38,376 nucleotides of DNA, from positions 1-38,376 of the forward strand of contig JAQXCA010000018.1 in the NCBI GenBank assembly GCA_029252105.1, written 5' to 3'. Within the stretch, counting starts at the first letter, position 1. Every line of letters begins with the position of its first letter. The notes beneath the pieces are model-generated. The model was not told the origin of the DNA. It did no database searches and worked only from the letters and a program-made list of their open reading frames with translations. Shown in pieces: positions 9,755-19,200 of the stretch. The position numbers and the translations under genes were made by a program. The stretch is from Flavobacteriaceae bacterium (GTDB taxonomy: Bacteria > Bacteroidota > Bacteroidia > Flavobacteriales > Flavobacteriaceae).

Positions 9755-10942
9755 TTATTCAGAAATTGCAGCAATACCAGGAAGGGTTTTTCCTTCTAAA
9801 CTTTCAAGCATTGCGCCGCCTCCAGTACTGACATAGCTTACCTTATTTTCGAAACCAAACTGTTTTACAGCGGCTACAGAATCACCACCACCAACTAGAG
9901 AGAATGCGCCGTTTTTAGTTGCTTCTGCAATGGAATCACCTAATGCAATCGTTCCTGTAGAAAATGATTCCATCTCAAAAACTCCTAAAGGTCCATTCCA
10001 TAAAATAGTTTTACATTGCTGTACAACCTCATGAAATAGCGCTTTCGATTTTGGACCACAATCTAAACCTTGCCAGTTTTCTGGAATCGCTCGCACATCA
10101 ACAACTTGTGTGTTGGCGTCATTACTAAAGTCATCAGCAGCCAATACATCAACAGGGATGTGGACTTGGACGTTTTTGGCTTTTGCGCGTTCAAGAATTT
10201 GAAGGGCTAACTCCATTTTATCATCTTCACAAATAGAGTCTCCAACATGGCCGCCTTGTGCTTTTACAAACGTAAAAGTCATGCCTCCGCCAATAATTAA
10301 ATGGTCTACTTTGTCTAAAATATTATCTATAATTGTAATTTTAGAAGATACTTTTGCACCACCTAAAATTGCCAAAACAGGCTTTTCCCCCGTTTTCATG
10401 ACCTTATCAATGCTTTCAATTTCCTGAGCAAGTAAGCTTCCAAAAGATTTGTTTTCTGGAAAAAATTGCGCAATAATAGTGGTAGAGGCGTGGGCTCTAT
10501 GCGCTGTTCCGAAAGCATCATTAATATAAAAGTCTCCTAATTTAGAAAGTGACTCTGCGAAATTAAGATCTCCTTTTGTTTCTTCAGAATGGTAACGCAA
10601 ATTTTCTAATAAGAGAACTTCACCAGGCTTTAGATTTGCAGAAGCATTTTGAGCTTCTTCTCCAATACAGTTACTTGAAAAAATAACATTAACACCCAGA
10701 ACTGTTTCAAGAGTACTTACAATATGACGTAATGAAAACGCTGGCTCTTGAGCTTTTGGTCGTCCCAAGTGAGACATCAAAATACAGCTTCCACCATCTT
10801 CCAAAACCTTTAGAATCGTTGGTTTTGCAGACACTATTCTTGTAGCATCCGCGACTTCAAATTGCTCATTTAGTGGCACATTAAAATCGACGCGTATTAA
10901 TGCTTTAGTGTTTTTAAAATTTACGTTCTGTATTGTTTTCAT
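9755..10942 (-). CDS. pgk: Phosphoglycerate kinase (start trimmed from 10978 to MKTIQNVNF)
   Basis: RVDFNVPLN, LMSHLGRPK, LGGAKVSSKI, GGGDSVAAV. Start trimmed because a promoter-like element lies inside the longer ORF. Confidence 0.97.
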   Translation of the reverse strand: MKTIQNVNFKNTKALIRVDFNVPLNEQFEVADATRIVSAKPTILKVLEDGGSCILMSHLGRPKAQEPAFSLRHIVSTLETVLGVNVIFSSNCIGEEAQNASANLKPGEVLLLENLRYHSEETKGDLNFAESLSKLGDFYINDAFGTAHRAHASTTIIAQFFPENKSFGSLLAQEIESIDKVMKTGEKPVLAILGGAKVSSKITIIDNILDKVDHLIIGGGMTFTFVKAQGGHVGDSICEDDKMELALQILERAKAKNVQVHIPVDVLAADDFSNDANTQVVDVRAIPENWQGLDCGPKSKALFHEVVQQCKTILWNGPLGVFEMESFSTGTIALGDSIAEATKNGAFSLVGGGDSVAAVKQFGFENKVSYVSTGGGAMLESLEGKTLPGIAAISE

Positions 10943-10947
10943 TTCTT

Positions 10948-10979
10948 CAAAAATATGGATTAATTTATAAGGACTCAAA
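10948..10979 (-). promoter_or_regulatory. Bacteroidota promoter of pgk
   Basis: Reverse strand TTTG (10979-10976), 20-bp spacer, TATTTTTG (10955-10948), 5 nt before the pgk ATG. Confidence 0.75.
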
Positions 10980-11116
10980 GGTAAGTATTTCTTTTAGCCT
11001 ATGAAATGTACGTTTAAGAAAGTTATAGAAAAGCCGTGAAAAAAATTATATTCTTAATTTGTAATCTTTAAGATTGAGAGTGTCTAAATTTCAGTATAAG
11101 ATTCAATTAAATCTGC

Positions 11117-11124
11117 TATCTTTG
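11117..11124 (+). promoter_or_regulatory. -7 element (TATCTTTG) of holB
   Basis: Matches TAnnTTTG 4 nt upstream of ATG 11129; no good -33 TTTG seen. Confidence 0.5.
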
Positions 11125-11128
11125 TTTT

Positions 11129-12256
11129 ATGACTTTTGAGACTATTATAGGCCAATCTTTTTTAACAACACACTTGAAGCAAGGGATTGATTCTGGTCGT
11201 ATTCCACATGCACAGCTTTATGTTGGTAAACAAGGGGTCGGTGCACTTCCAATGGCCATTGCCTATGCCGATTATTTAATGACGCATCAAGAAAGTGGGG
11301 TGGGCAATATGAATCCACTAACTCATCCCAATATTCATTTTGTATACCCTGTGACTACAAGCGACAAAGTCAAGTCTAAACCAATCTCAACGAATTATCT
11401 TTCCGAATGGCGTTCTTTTATTGAAACGAACCCTTATGGATCTATTAATGATTGGTATGATGTCGTTGGAGTAGGAAATAAGCAAGGCGCTATTGGGGTC
11501 GAAGAAGCGAATGATATTGTTTCCAAAATGTCCTTGAAAGCTTTTAATGGCGGCTATAAAGTAATGATTGTTTGGATGGCAGAAAAAATGAATACAGGGT
11601 GTGCGAATAAGCTCCTTAAATTAATTGAGGAACCTGCGGACAAAACAATTATCATTCTAGTAACGGAAGACGAAGAACAACTTATCAACACAATACGATC
11701 GCGCTGTCAAACAGTACATTTGAATTTGCTTTCTGAGGATACTATCAAGGAAACACTAATCTCTACGCACAATACAGAAGCTGGATTAGCGCAAAACATT
11801 GCCCACCAATCAGAGGGAAGCTACCGACGCGCACTCGATTTACTGCGTCAGGAGCCTGAAGATCTTCAGTTTGAGGCGTGGTTTATAGCGTGGGTTCGAA
11901 CAGCGTTTCAAGCCAAAACCAACAAACAATCTATTAATAATTTAATGGCTTGGAGTGACGAAATCTCTAAAGCTGGGCGTGAGATCCAAAAGCAATTCTT
12001 GGATTACAGCTTGCGCTTTTTTAGACAAGCACTACTGTATAATTATGGGGCTAAAAGCTTGGTTTTTATGGTTTTAAGTGACAAGTCGTTTAAGTTTGAA
12101 AATTTTGCGCCATTTATAGATGCTTCGAATATTGCTGAGATATCTAAAGAAATTGAATTGGCAAACTACCACATCGAACGCAATGCTAATGCGAAGATTG
12201 TTTTGACTGATTTATCAATCAAATTAACGCGGTTATTACATTTGAAAAAAGCTTAG
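11129..12256 (+). CDS. holB: DNA polymerase III subunit delta'
   Basis: FETIIGQSFLTTHLKQGI, HAQLYVG, KLLKLIEEPADKTIIILVTEDEEQLINTIRSRCQ clamp-loader motifs. Confidence 0.9.
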   Translation: MTFETIIGQSFLTTHLKQGIDSGRIPHAQLYVGKQGVGALPMAIAYADYLMTHQESGVGNMNPLTHPNIHFVYPVTTSDKVKSKPISTNYLSEWRSFIETNPYGSINDWYDVVGVGNKQGAIGVEEANDIVSKMSLKAFNGGYKVMIVWMAEKMNTGCANKLLKLIEEPADKTIIILVTEDEEQLINTIRSRCQTVHLNLLSEDTIKETLISTHNTEAGLAQNIAHQSEGSYRRALDLLRQEPEDLQFEAWFIAWVRTAFQAKTNKQSINNLMAWSDEISKAGREIQKQFLDYSLRFFRQALLYNYGAKSLVFMVLSDKSFKFENFAPFIDASNIAEISKEIELANYHIERNANAKIVLTDLSIKLTRLLHLKKA

Positions 12257-12765
12257 TTTTTAACGTAACCGTCGTTGAGAGCTTTTAAAATCTCTTGTGT
12301 TAAATCTGAGGACTCTTCACCATACAGAACACTTCCTGCTTCATTACTCCCTAAAATGTAGTTATAGTTATTTGATTTTCCGTAAGCTCTAACAAAGTTT
12401 TTGACCGTTTTAATTAGAGAGTCATTAAGTGTTTGGCTTTCTTGTGCAATTTGTTGTTGTTCAAACTGAACACGTTGAGACAATACTTGTTCTTTTTGCT
12501 GAAGCTCTTGTGATAATTTCTGGACATCTGCTTGTGACATTTTTCGTGCTCGTAACTCCGCTTCTTTTATTTCTAATTCAAAGGCTGAGCGCAAACTATC
12601 GGTGCGAGATTTGAAAGCATCAATTTTTATTTGAAGGTTTGCTTCAATATCAACACGTTCTTGGTATTCATTAATAAGAACCCCATTATCCACAAAACCA
12701 ATTTTTTGCTGTTGGCAAGCGGTGAAACTTAGTATCGTTAAAAATGCAATCGCTAATTTTTTCAT
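12253..12765 (-). CDS. OmpH/Skp-like protein with a lipobox
   Basis: MKKLAIAFLTILSFTACQQQ lipoprotein-type leader, then QKIGFVDNGVLINEYQ and a Q/E-rich coiled coil; start trimmed from 12792. Confidence 0.8.
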   Translation of the reverse strand: MKKLAIAFLTILSFTACQQQKIGFVDNGVLINEYQERVDIEANLQIKIDAFKSRTDSLRSAFELEIKEAELRARKMSQADVQKLSQELQQKEQVLSQRVQFEQQQIAQESQTLNDSLIKTVKNFVRAYGKSNNYNYILGSNEAGSVLYGEESSDLTQEILKALNDGYVKN

Positions 12766-12789
12766 GTCGGAGTAATTTGTTTGTGAATA

Positions 12790-12797
12790 CAAAAGTA
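12790..12797 (-). promoter_or_regulatory. -7 element (TACTTTTG) upstream of the Skp-like gene
   Basis: CAAAAGTA on + strand is TACTTTTG on the minus strand, 24 nt before ATG 12765; -33 weak. Confidence 0.4.
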
Positions 12798-12985
12798 AAT
12801 AAAGTAATCATAATATTGTAAAAATAATTGCTGGAGTTGCATTATAAGCAAAACTTATCGGCCTGTTAGGTTGTGATTGTAAAAAACTATTTAATTTGAC
12901 CCACACAAACCGCGCTTAATTTAAACACTATAAAAACTTAAGGTCTATATAAGGAGCCAGTCGAAAAAGACGCCTAAACAAGCTT

Positions 12986-13005
12986 AAAATACTAATTAGT
13001 ATTTT
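12986..13005. repeat. 20-bp perfect AT-rich palindrome AAAATACTAATTAGTATTTT
   Basis: Exact inverted symmetry centred at 12995/12996, overlapping the methyltransferase stop codon. Confidence 0.6.
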
Positions 13006-13846
13006 TTAAAACATATATAAGCGAGGAATATTCGCCAGAAGTTGCTGCTTTAAGATTCGACAACAATCCAATCCAAAAACTGCCTAAAACACGATGGGAC
13101 CCTGTTTTTAGCTTATTTGAAAGCAAACTCACATAATAGGCGTCCAATGGCAAAGGGTGTGTGGACTCTAATCGCATTTGAACAGTTGAAAACAACTTAG
13201 GAATCGAACGCTGTGAAAAATGCCAAAGGTGTCTTGGTGCATCATACGCCGCCCAATGCTCTTTAAAATAAAAGGCATCAAAACTTTTAAAATTTGGGAC
13301 AGCCACAACAATGCGGCCGTTTGGTTTTAGTAGTTTGTGAAATAATTTAATATCATCTTCTAAATTAGGAAGATGCTCAAGCACATGCCAAAGCGTAATC
13401 ACATCAAAAGATTTTGACTGAAGTTGACGTAAGGTTTCTGTATCAAAAACAGAATTCTCTGCTTTGATGTTTGCTAGATTCCTGGCAGATGCGTTGGGCT
13501 CAACTCCTGTAACGATCCAACCATTATTTTTAGCAGCTCTTAAAAAATACCCGGTACCTGCTCCAACATCCAATAAGGCTGCATGCTTGGATTGAAATGG
13601 TTTTAAAAGGCGCAGCTTTCGTCGAGTGGAAACATGCCTAGCTGCGTGGTATAAGAAATCGAAAAGGGAGCGTCGTTGGTTGGTATGAGAAATATAATTT
13701 GTAGTAGGGTAGTAGCTTGAAAGTTCAGTGTCTGAAGGCTTAGGATGTGTATACAACAACTCCCTGGACGCATCATAAATGAGCTCAAAAGAATCCCCGC
13801 TAACGGAATGGTCTTTAACTTTTATGCTGGGATTGTGTGTCTTCAT
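12992..13846 (-). CDS. Class I SAM-dependent methyltransferase
   Basis: LLDVGAGTGYFLRAAKNNGWIVTGVEPN, FDVITLWHVLEHLP. Start set at ATG 13844-13846; the longer ORF reads TTG into a parS palindrome. Confidence 0.9.
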   Translation of the reverse strand: MKTHNPSIKVKDHSVSGDSFELIYDASRELLYTHPKPSDTELSSYYPTTNYISHTNQRRSLFDFLYHAARHVSTRRKLRLLKPFQSKHAALLDVGAGTGYFLRAAKNNGWIVTGVEPNASARNLANIKAENSVFDTETLRQLQSKSFDVITLWHVLEHLPNLEDDIKLFHKLLKPNGRIVVAVPNFKSFDAFYFKEHWAAYDAPRHLWHFSQRSIPKLFSTVQMRLESTHPLPLDAYYVSLLSNKLKTGSHRVLGSFWIGLLSNLKAATSGEYSSLIYVLKNTN

Positions 13847-13850
13847 ATCG

Positions 13851-13866
13851 TGTTCCACGTGGAACA
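13851..13866. promoter_or_regulatory. parS-like ParB binding site (TGTTCCACGTGGAACA)
   Basis: Perfect 16-bp palindrome with the parS core (GTTNCACGTGNAAC), between mnmG and the methyltransferase start. Confidence 0.88.
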
Positions 13867-13877
13867 ATTACAATTAA

Positions 13878-15749
13878 TTATCGCCCCATATAGACTAAAA
13901 GTACAGAAATGTCATTTGGAGATACACCGCTAATACGCGACGCTTGAGCAACTGTTGTAGGTTGAACTTTTTTTAATTTTTCTCTAGCCTCATAGCTCAT
14001 AGACTTGATTTGCGAAAAGTCAAAATTTGATGGGATTTTTACATACTCTAAACGCGTTAGTTTATCTGCATTATTTTTTTCCTTAGTTATGTATCCCGAA
14101 TATTTCACCTGAATCTCTGCTTGTTCAATAACCTCGCTATCTAAATTATTGGATGTAATATACTTCTCTACAGCTTCAAATTTGCGAACATCTTCAATAC
14201 CAATATTGGGTCTCGAAAAGATTTTAAACATTTTATCTGACTGACGAATAGGGGCAGATTTTTTACTTTCCAACACTGGATTCGCCTCTTCTGGCTTTAC
14301 GCTTTGAGTTCTAAAAAACCCTACAAACGCTTCGGCTTTAGACAACTTTTCTTCCATGCGTTTTAGTCGTTTTTCACTCGCAATACCTAATTCATAGCCT
14401 TTTGGCGTCAATCGAATGTCGGCATTATCTTGACGTAATAAGGTGCGGTACTCAGCCCGAGACGTAAACATACGGTAAGGCTCTTCAGTTCCTTTTGTTA
14501 TGAGGTCATCAATTAATACTCCGATGTATGCCTCGTTTCTTTTAAGAATAAATGACTCCTTTTCTTGGACTTTTAAACTCGCGTTGATTCCTGCCATTAA
14601 CCCTTGAGAAGCGGCTTCTTCGTAGCCTGTTGTCCCATTAATTTGTCCCGCAAAAAACAAGCCTTTTATTAGCTTCGTTTCTAAAGAATGTGTCAATTGC
14701 GTAGGAGGGAAGTAGTCATATTCAATGGCATATCCTGGTCTAAAAAACTTGACATTTTCAAATCCTTTTACAGCGCTTAGTGCTTTGAATTGGACGTCTT
14801 CTGGTAATGATGTTGAAAACCCATTAATATAATACTCTACAGTATTCCACCCTTCGGGTTCAACAAAGATTTGGTGACGATCTTTGTCTGCAAAGCGATT
14901 AATTTTATCTTCTATAGAAGGGCAGTATCGAGGCCCTAAACTCTGGATTCGTCCATTAAACATGGGGGAGCGATCAAAGCCTTCCCTCAACAAGTTATGG
15001 ACCTCCAAACTTGTGTAAGACATATGGCAAGAGCGTTGGTTTGACAACGGTTTTGTGGCGTCTGAATATGAAAATTTTTCTGGAGAAACATCGCCTGGCT
15101 GTTCAATCATTTTAGAAAAATCTAGAGAACGTCCGTCCACTCTTGGAGGTGTACCTGTTTTCATTCGGCCCGACTCGAACCCTAAATCGACTAGTTGTTC
15201 TGTAATTCCAGTTGCTGCTTTTTCTCCAGCGCGTCCTCCTCCAAAATTCTTATTACCAATATGGATTAAACCATTAAGAAATGTGCCATTAGTTAACACC
15301 ACCGATTTAGCTCTGATTTCTAACCCTAAAGATGTTTTCACACCCTTGACCACATCACCTTCAATAACAAGACCCGTAACCATTTCTTGATAAAAATCTA
15401 AATTATCAGTCTGCTCAAGCAGTGTTCTCCAGTCTTCAGCAAAACGCATTCGATCACTCTGTACGCGTGGACTCCACATCGCTGGACCTTTGGACTTGTT
15501 AAGCATTTTAAACTGAATGGCAGAAGTGTCGCTTACAATACCACTATACCCTCCAAGAGCGTCAATTTCACGTACAATCTGTCCCTTAGCAATTCCTCCC
15601 ATAGCAGGATTGCAAGACATTTGTGCTATGTTTTGTAGATTCATTGTGACAAGCAGCGTATGGCTTCCCATATTAGCTGCGGCTGCGGCTGCCTCGCTTC
15701 CTGCGTGACCACCACCAACTACAATAACGTCATAAATTTTATCAAACAT
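13878..15749 (-). CDS. mnmG: tRNA uridine-5-carboxymethylaminomethyl(34) synthesis enzyme MnmG
   Basis: DVIVVGGGHAGSEAAAAAANMG, SCNPAMGGIAKGQIVREIDALGG, GPRYCPSIEDKI, GQINGTTGYEEAASQGL. Confidence 0.98.
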   Translation of the reverse strand: MFDKIYDVIVVGGGHAGSEAAAAAANMGSHTLLVTMNLQNIAQMSCNPAMGGIAKGQIVREIDALGGYSGIVSDTSAIQFKMLNKSKGPAMWSPRVQSDRMRFAEDWRTLLEQTDNLDFYQEMVTGLVIEGDVVKGVKTSLGLEIRAKSVVLTNGTFLNGLIHIGNKNFGGGRAGEKAATGITEQLVDLGFESGRMKTGTPPRVDGRSLDFSKMIEQPGDVSPEKFSYSDATKPLSNQRSCHMSYTSLEVHNLLREGFDRSPMFNGRIQSLGPRYCPSIEDKINRFADKDRHQIFVEPEGWNTVEYYINGFSTSLPEDVQFKALSAVKGFENVKFFRPGYAIEYDYFPPTQLTHSLETKLIKGLFFAGQINGTTGYEEAASQGLMAGINASLKVQEKESFILKRNEAYIGVLIDDLITKGTEEPYRMFTSRAEYRTLLRQDNADIRLTPKGYELGIASEKRLKRMEEKLSKAEAFVGFFRTQSVKPEEANPVLESKKSAPIRQSDKMFKIFSRPNIGIEDVRKFEAVEKYITSNNLDSEVIEQAEIQVKYSGYITKEKNNADKLTRLEYVKIPSNFDFSQIKSMSYEAREKLKKVQPTTVAQASRISGVSPNDISVLLVYMGR

Positions 15750-15764
15750 GGTTTACTGTATTAA

Positions 15765-15780
15765 TGTTCCACGTGGAACA
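15765..15780. promoter_or_regulatory. parS-like ParB binding site (TGTTCCACGTGGAACA)
   Basis: Second exact copy of the same 16-bp palindrome, between mnmG and ybeY. Confidence 0.88.
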
Positions 15781-15816
15781 AATCGTTTGCAGCTGCAAAT
15801 ATAGGGCTTTAGAAAA

Positions 15817-16230
15817 TTAATAGCCCTGTTGTTGAAGATAGAACTCTTCCTTGGAACGCATCGTTGCTGTTTGGCTAGTAGATTTATCTTTGTATCCACA
15901 GTAATGCAAAACGCCATGTGCCATAACCCTTGAAAGCTCAGCTTCGAAAGTTTGATTGAAGTCGCCGGCGTTTTCACGCACACGTTCAATAGAAATAAAA
16001 ATTTCACCGTGAATCTCTTTGCCTACAGAGTAGTCAAAACTAATAACATCAGTCAGCGTATCATGGTCGAGAAACTCAACATTAAGTTTGTGTAGAAACT
16101 CATCATCACAAAACACAATTGAGACCTCGCCTTCATTGTAAGATTCTTGTGTGATAATTGAACTCAACCAATCAGCAGTCTGTTTAGGTGCTGTAATTTG
16201 AAATGGTATTTCTGAATGGAAACTAATCAT
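15817..16230 (-). CDS. ybeY: rRNA maturation RNase YbeY
   Basis: LNVEFLDHDTLTDVISFDY, MAHGVLHYCGYKD (HGxLHxxGYxH-type motif). Confidence 0.94.
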   Translation of the reverse strand: MISFHSEIPFQITAPKQTADWLSSIITQESYNEGEVSIVFCDDEFLHKLNVEFLDHDTLTDVISFDYSVGKEIHGEIFISIERVRENAGDFNQTFEAELSRVMAHGVLHYCGYKDKSTSQTATMRSKEEFYLQQQGY

Positions 16231-19200
16231 TATTATTCTTAAAATAGTCCTGTACCTTCAACTTGTACTTCTGACGCAAAGGTAAGCTTTGTCGGTTTAA
16301 TATCTCTGTGGTATTAAAGTATTGTTTGATGGTTTCTAGACTCGGGACTGGAACCTGAAAACGCCCTGAGTTATTAGTGTTGGAAACACGCTTAGTGTCC
16401 TCGCCTTGTTGCTGAACTGCCTTCTCTAGTTTTAATAACTGGTGTTTTAAGGCTGTCATATCATCGAGTGATTTGCTTGTAAGTCCTTGATTGATAAGGT
16501 TTTGTTCTATTTTTTCCATGGCATCAAGAAGCGAATTCCCGTTACCTCTTAAGCCGTTTTTATCTAATAAATCTTGGAGTGCATTACGCAAGCTTTGTTG
16601 TTTTTTGAAAATCTCAAACAACTCTCCTGTGTCCACTTCGGAATCGCCCTCTTGTACGCTTTGTCCGTTTTGACCGCCGTTTACACCGTCTTTTCCCTGC
16701 TTGCCGTTCTTACCACTTTGTCCCTCCTTTGAGCTAAGACTCCCTTCCTTACCTTCATCAGAGCTCTGTTGAGAACCGTCCTTCCCTTTCTCTGAGCCCT
16801 CTTGTTCACCGTTTGGCTGTCCTGAAGATTTACCGAGCTCTTTTTCCATCTGTTTATTCAATTCCTCTTGACTCATTATAATGTCTGGAAGCTGCATTTC
16901 GCCTTCGCCTTGACCTGGCGATATTTGCATTTGCATTTCCATATTATCCAACGTATTGCTTAACTTATCGGCTAAGGAATTTGTCGCCGAAACAACAAAT
17001 TGTTGAGCACCTATCGCCTTGCGAAAACTGTTCTCAGAAAGTAACTCAAGGCTTTTATCAATATTAAAATAAACTTCTGTAATTTCTTTATTTATAGGTT
17101 CTGAAATCTTTGGTTGCCTGAGCGACAAAGAAAACAGGCTGTCGTCAATGTGTTCAAAGTGTTCACGCAAATCATTTTGCTTTACAAGACGTTTCGCATA
17201 ATCGGTGTTGGTATTAGAAGTGGACTGAAACCGCTTCATGAGGGCTTCTTGATCAAATGAAAACAACAGTAAATTATCTAGAATTTTACGCAACATATCA
17301 ATGTCTTCGCTCATTTGCTCACCGCTTCCGCTACTCATTTGTTGAGCCATTTGCTGACTCATTTGTTGCATTTTTTGTGCCGCCTTTTGTTGGCTTTTTT
17401 GTGCCTTTTTGGAACGCTTGCTTTGTTCTTGAGTGTCTGAAGACCCCTCTTTTTTACCTAAGTCCTCGCTTGCTTGTTTCTGGTCATTTTTAATCGATTC
17501 TTCTAGGCTTGGGTCGTCAGGTAATGCTAAAGGTTTTGAAAGGCTCTCGTTATCTTTTCTTAAAGCATCTAGATCTTTTTGAAGATCCTCAAATTCAGTG
17601 TTCAGCTTGTCTTGCGCTTCCTTGGTGTTATTTTCTTCTGAAGCCTTAGATAATTCTGTTTGTTCTTCAGAGAGTACGTCTAGGGTGGTTTTAATTTGTT
17701 CTGCTTTTTTAGTGACATAAAAACGCTTAGTGAGTTCCAATAATTGTTCTAAACTGCGTTGTTTGTTTTTGTTTTGCTTCGCCATGTCATCCAATTTCTC
17801 GGCTAGGGCTTCTTTATTAATTTTATCCGTAACTTTCTTCAGCTCTTCCAGTAACTTTTCATCTTTTTTGAGAGCCTCCTGCTGTGCTTCAAGGCGGTTT
17901 TCTAAGGCATCTTTAAAAGGATCCTCAGCATTAGATTTCTCAAACTGGTTTAAATTTTCCTGCATTTTCTTGTTGAAATTTTTCAACATCTTGTCCTGTG
18001 CTTGTTGACGCTCTAAAAATGACTTTAACTTTTGTTGATCACTAAAATTAAGCTGTTCCTTTTCTTTTTGATTTTTGGAGAGGGTTTCCAAGTTTTTATC
18101 TTGTTCGGATAACGCATTTAATGCCTTTTGAAATTCCTTAGTTAATTCGTTTTGTTCTTTAAGCTGAAGGTCTTGAATTGTGTTTTCGCTTTTGGAATTA
18201 TAATTAAATACACGGCTTCGTGTTGTTTTAGTGTTGTGAAAAGGGTCGTTGTCTGCAACTTCAAAATAGAGTGCATAGGCAGTGTCGTCAATGAGCTCTA
18301 AGTTGGAAGGGAAAGCATGAGTAAACTCTTGAAAGGTTGTAGCGTTGGATGGTAAAACGAGTTCAGAACGATTAGCCATATCGTCGACAGGGTAATAGAA
18401 AAGTTTTAAGTTACTGATGCCATAATCATCAGAGATTTGGCCATAAAAATACAACGATTCCTGAAGGGTTGAGTCTTGTTTCATTTCAACCTTGATCGCT
18501 GGCGATTGGTCCTTAACCGATTTTATAGAAAACGTAAGACGTTCATAATTTTTAAGCTGAGTATTACTCGTTTGTATGGTATAATTTAAAGATTCAAAAA
18601 CACGTTTGCTGTAGTAAAAATTGTGGGTGTTTTGATTAAAAAAAGCTATGGTATCTTTATAAGCAAACGCCACTGTATCGGTTGATTTGGTTCGTAAATC
18701 CCACCTCAGTATAGTGCCTTCAGGAATTGTGGCATTGCCGTTGTTTGTAATGTTCTCATCGCTTTTGCCTGTATAGGCTGGATAATCTAGATACATGTCA
18801 AAACTCAACAATACAGGAATAGGCGACACCTCTAAGCGGTAGCGTTTAGACTCCAATTCATTGGCTGTTAAGCTGAAATTAAGAGCAAATTTTGGTTGAG
18901 TAAAGGTATATTCAAAAACCCCTAGTTGGGTTTGACTAAGAATATAAGCTTCTTCATTATAAACAATTTGAACATCTTCTGGCACCACAGACCCAACGGT
19001 TTTGACGACTACCGTAAAAGGAGTGTTTTCAATAGCTTCAAGACTCGTGTTCATTACAAAAAACTCAAACGGAGCAGGTGGAGCGTAGGCTGTTTTGTAA
19101 TTCACAACACGGTCTAGACTATCGGTGAATACAGCTTGTTTACCAAACAAGATACACACAAAAATAATAAGAAGTGGCGCTGCTGCATACCGCAAATATT

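Noticed and set aside
15055-15390. 111-aa plus-strand ORF
   Set aside because: Antisense shadow of mnmG with no recognisable protein signature.
15880-15900. GTATCCACA as a DnaA box
   Set aside because: Single one-mismatch hit within ybeY coding sequence, no cluster.
15753-16007. 84-aa minus-strand ORF ending CKRFVPRGTLIQ
   Set aside because: Out-of-frame overlap with ybeY and reads through the parS palindrome; not a gene.
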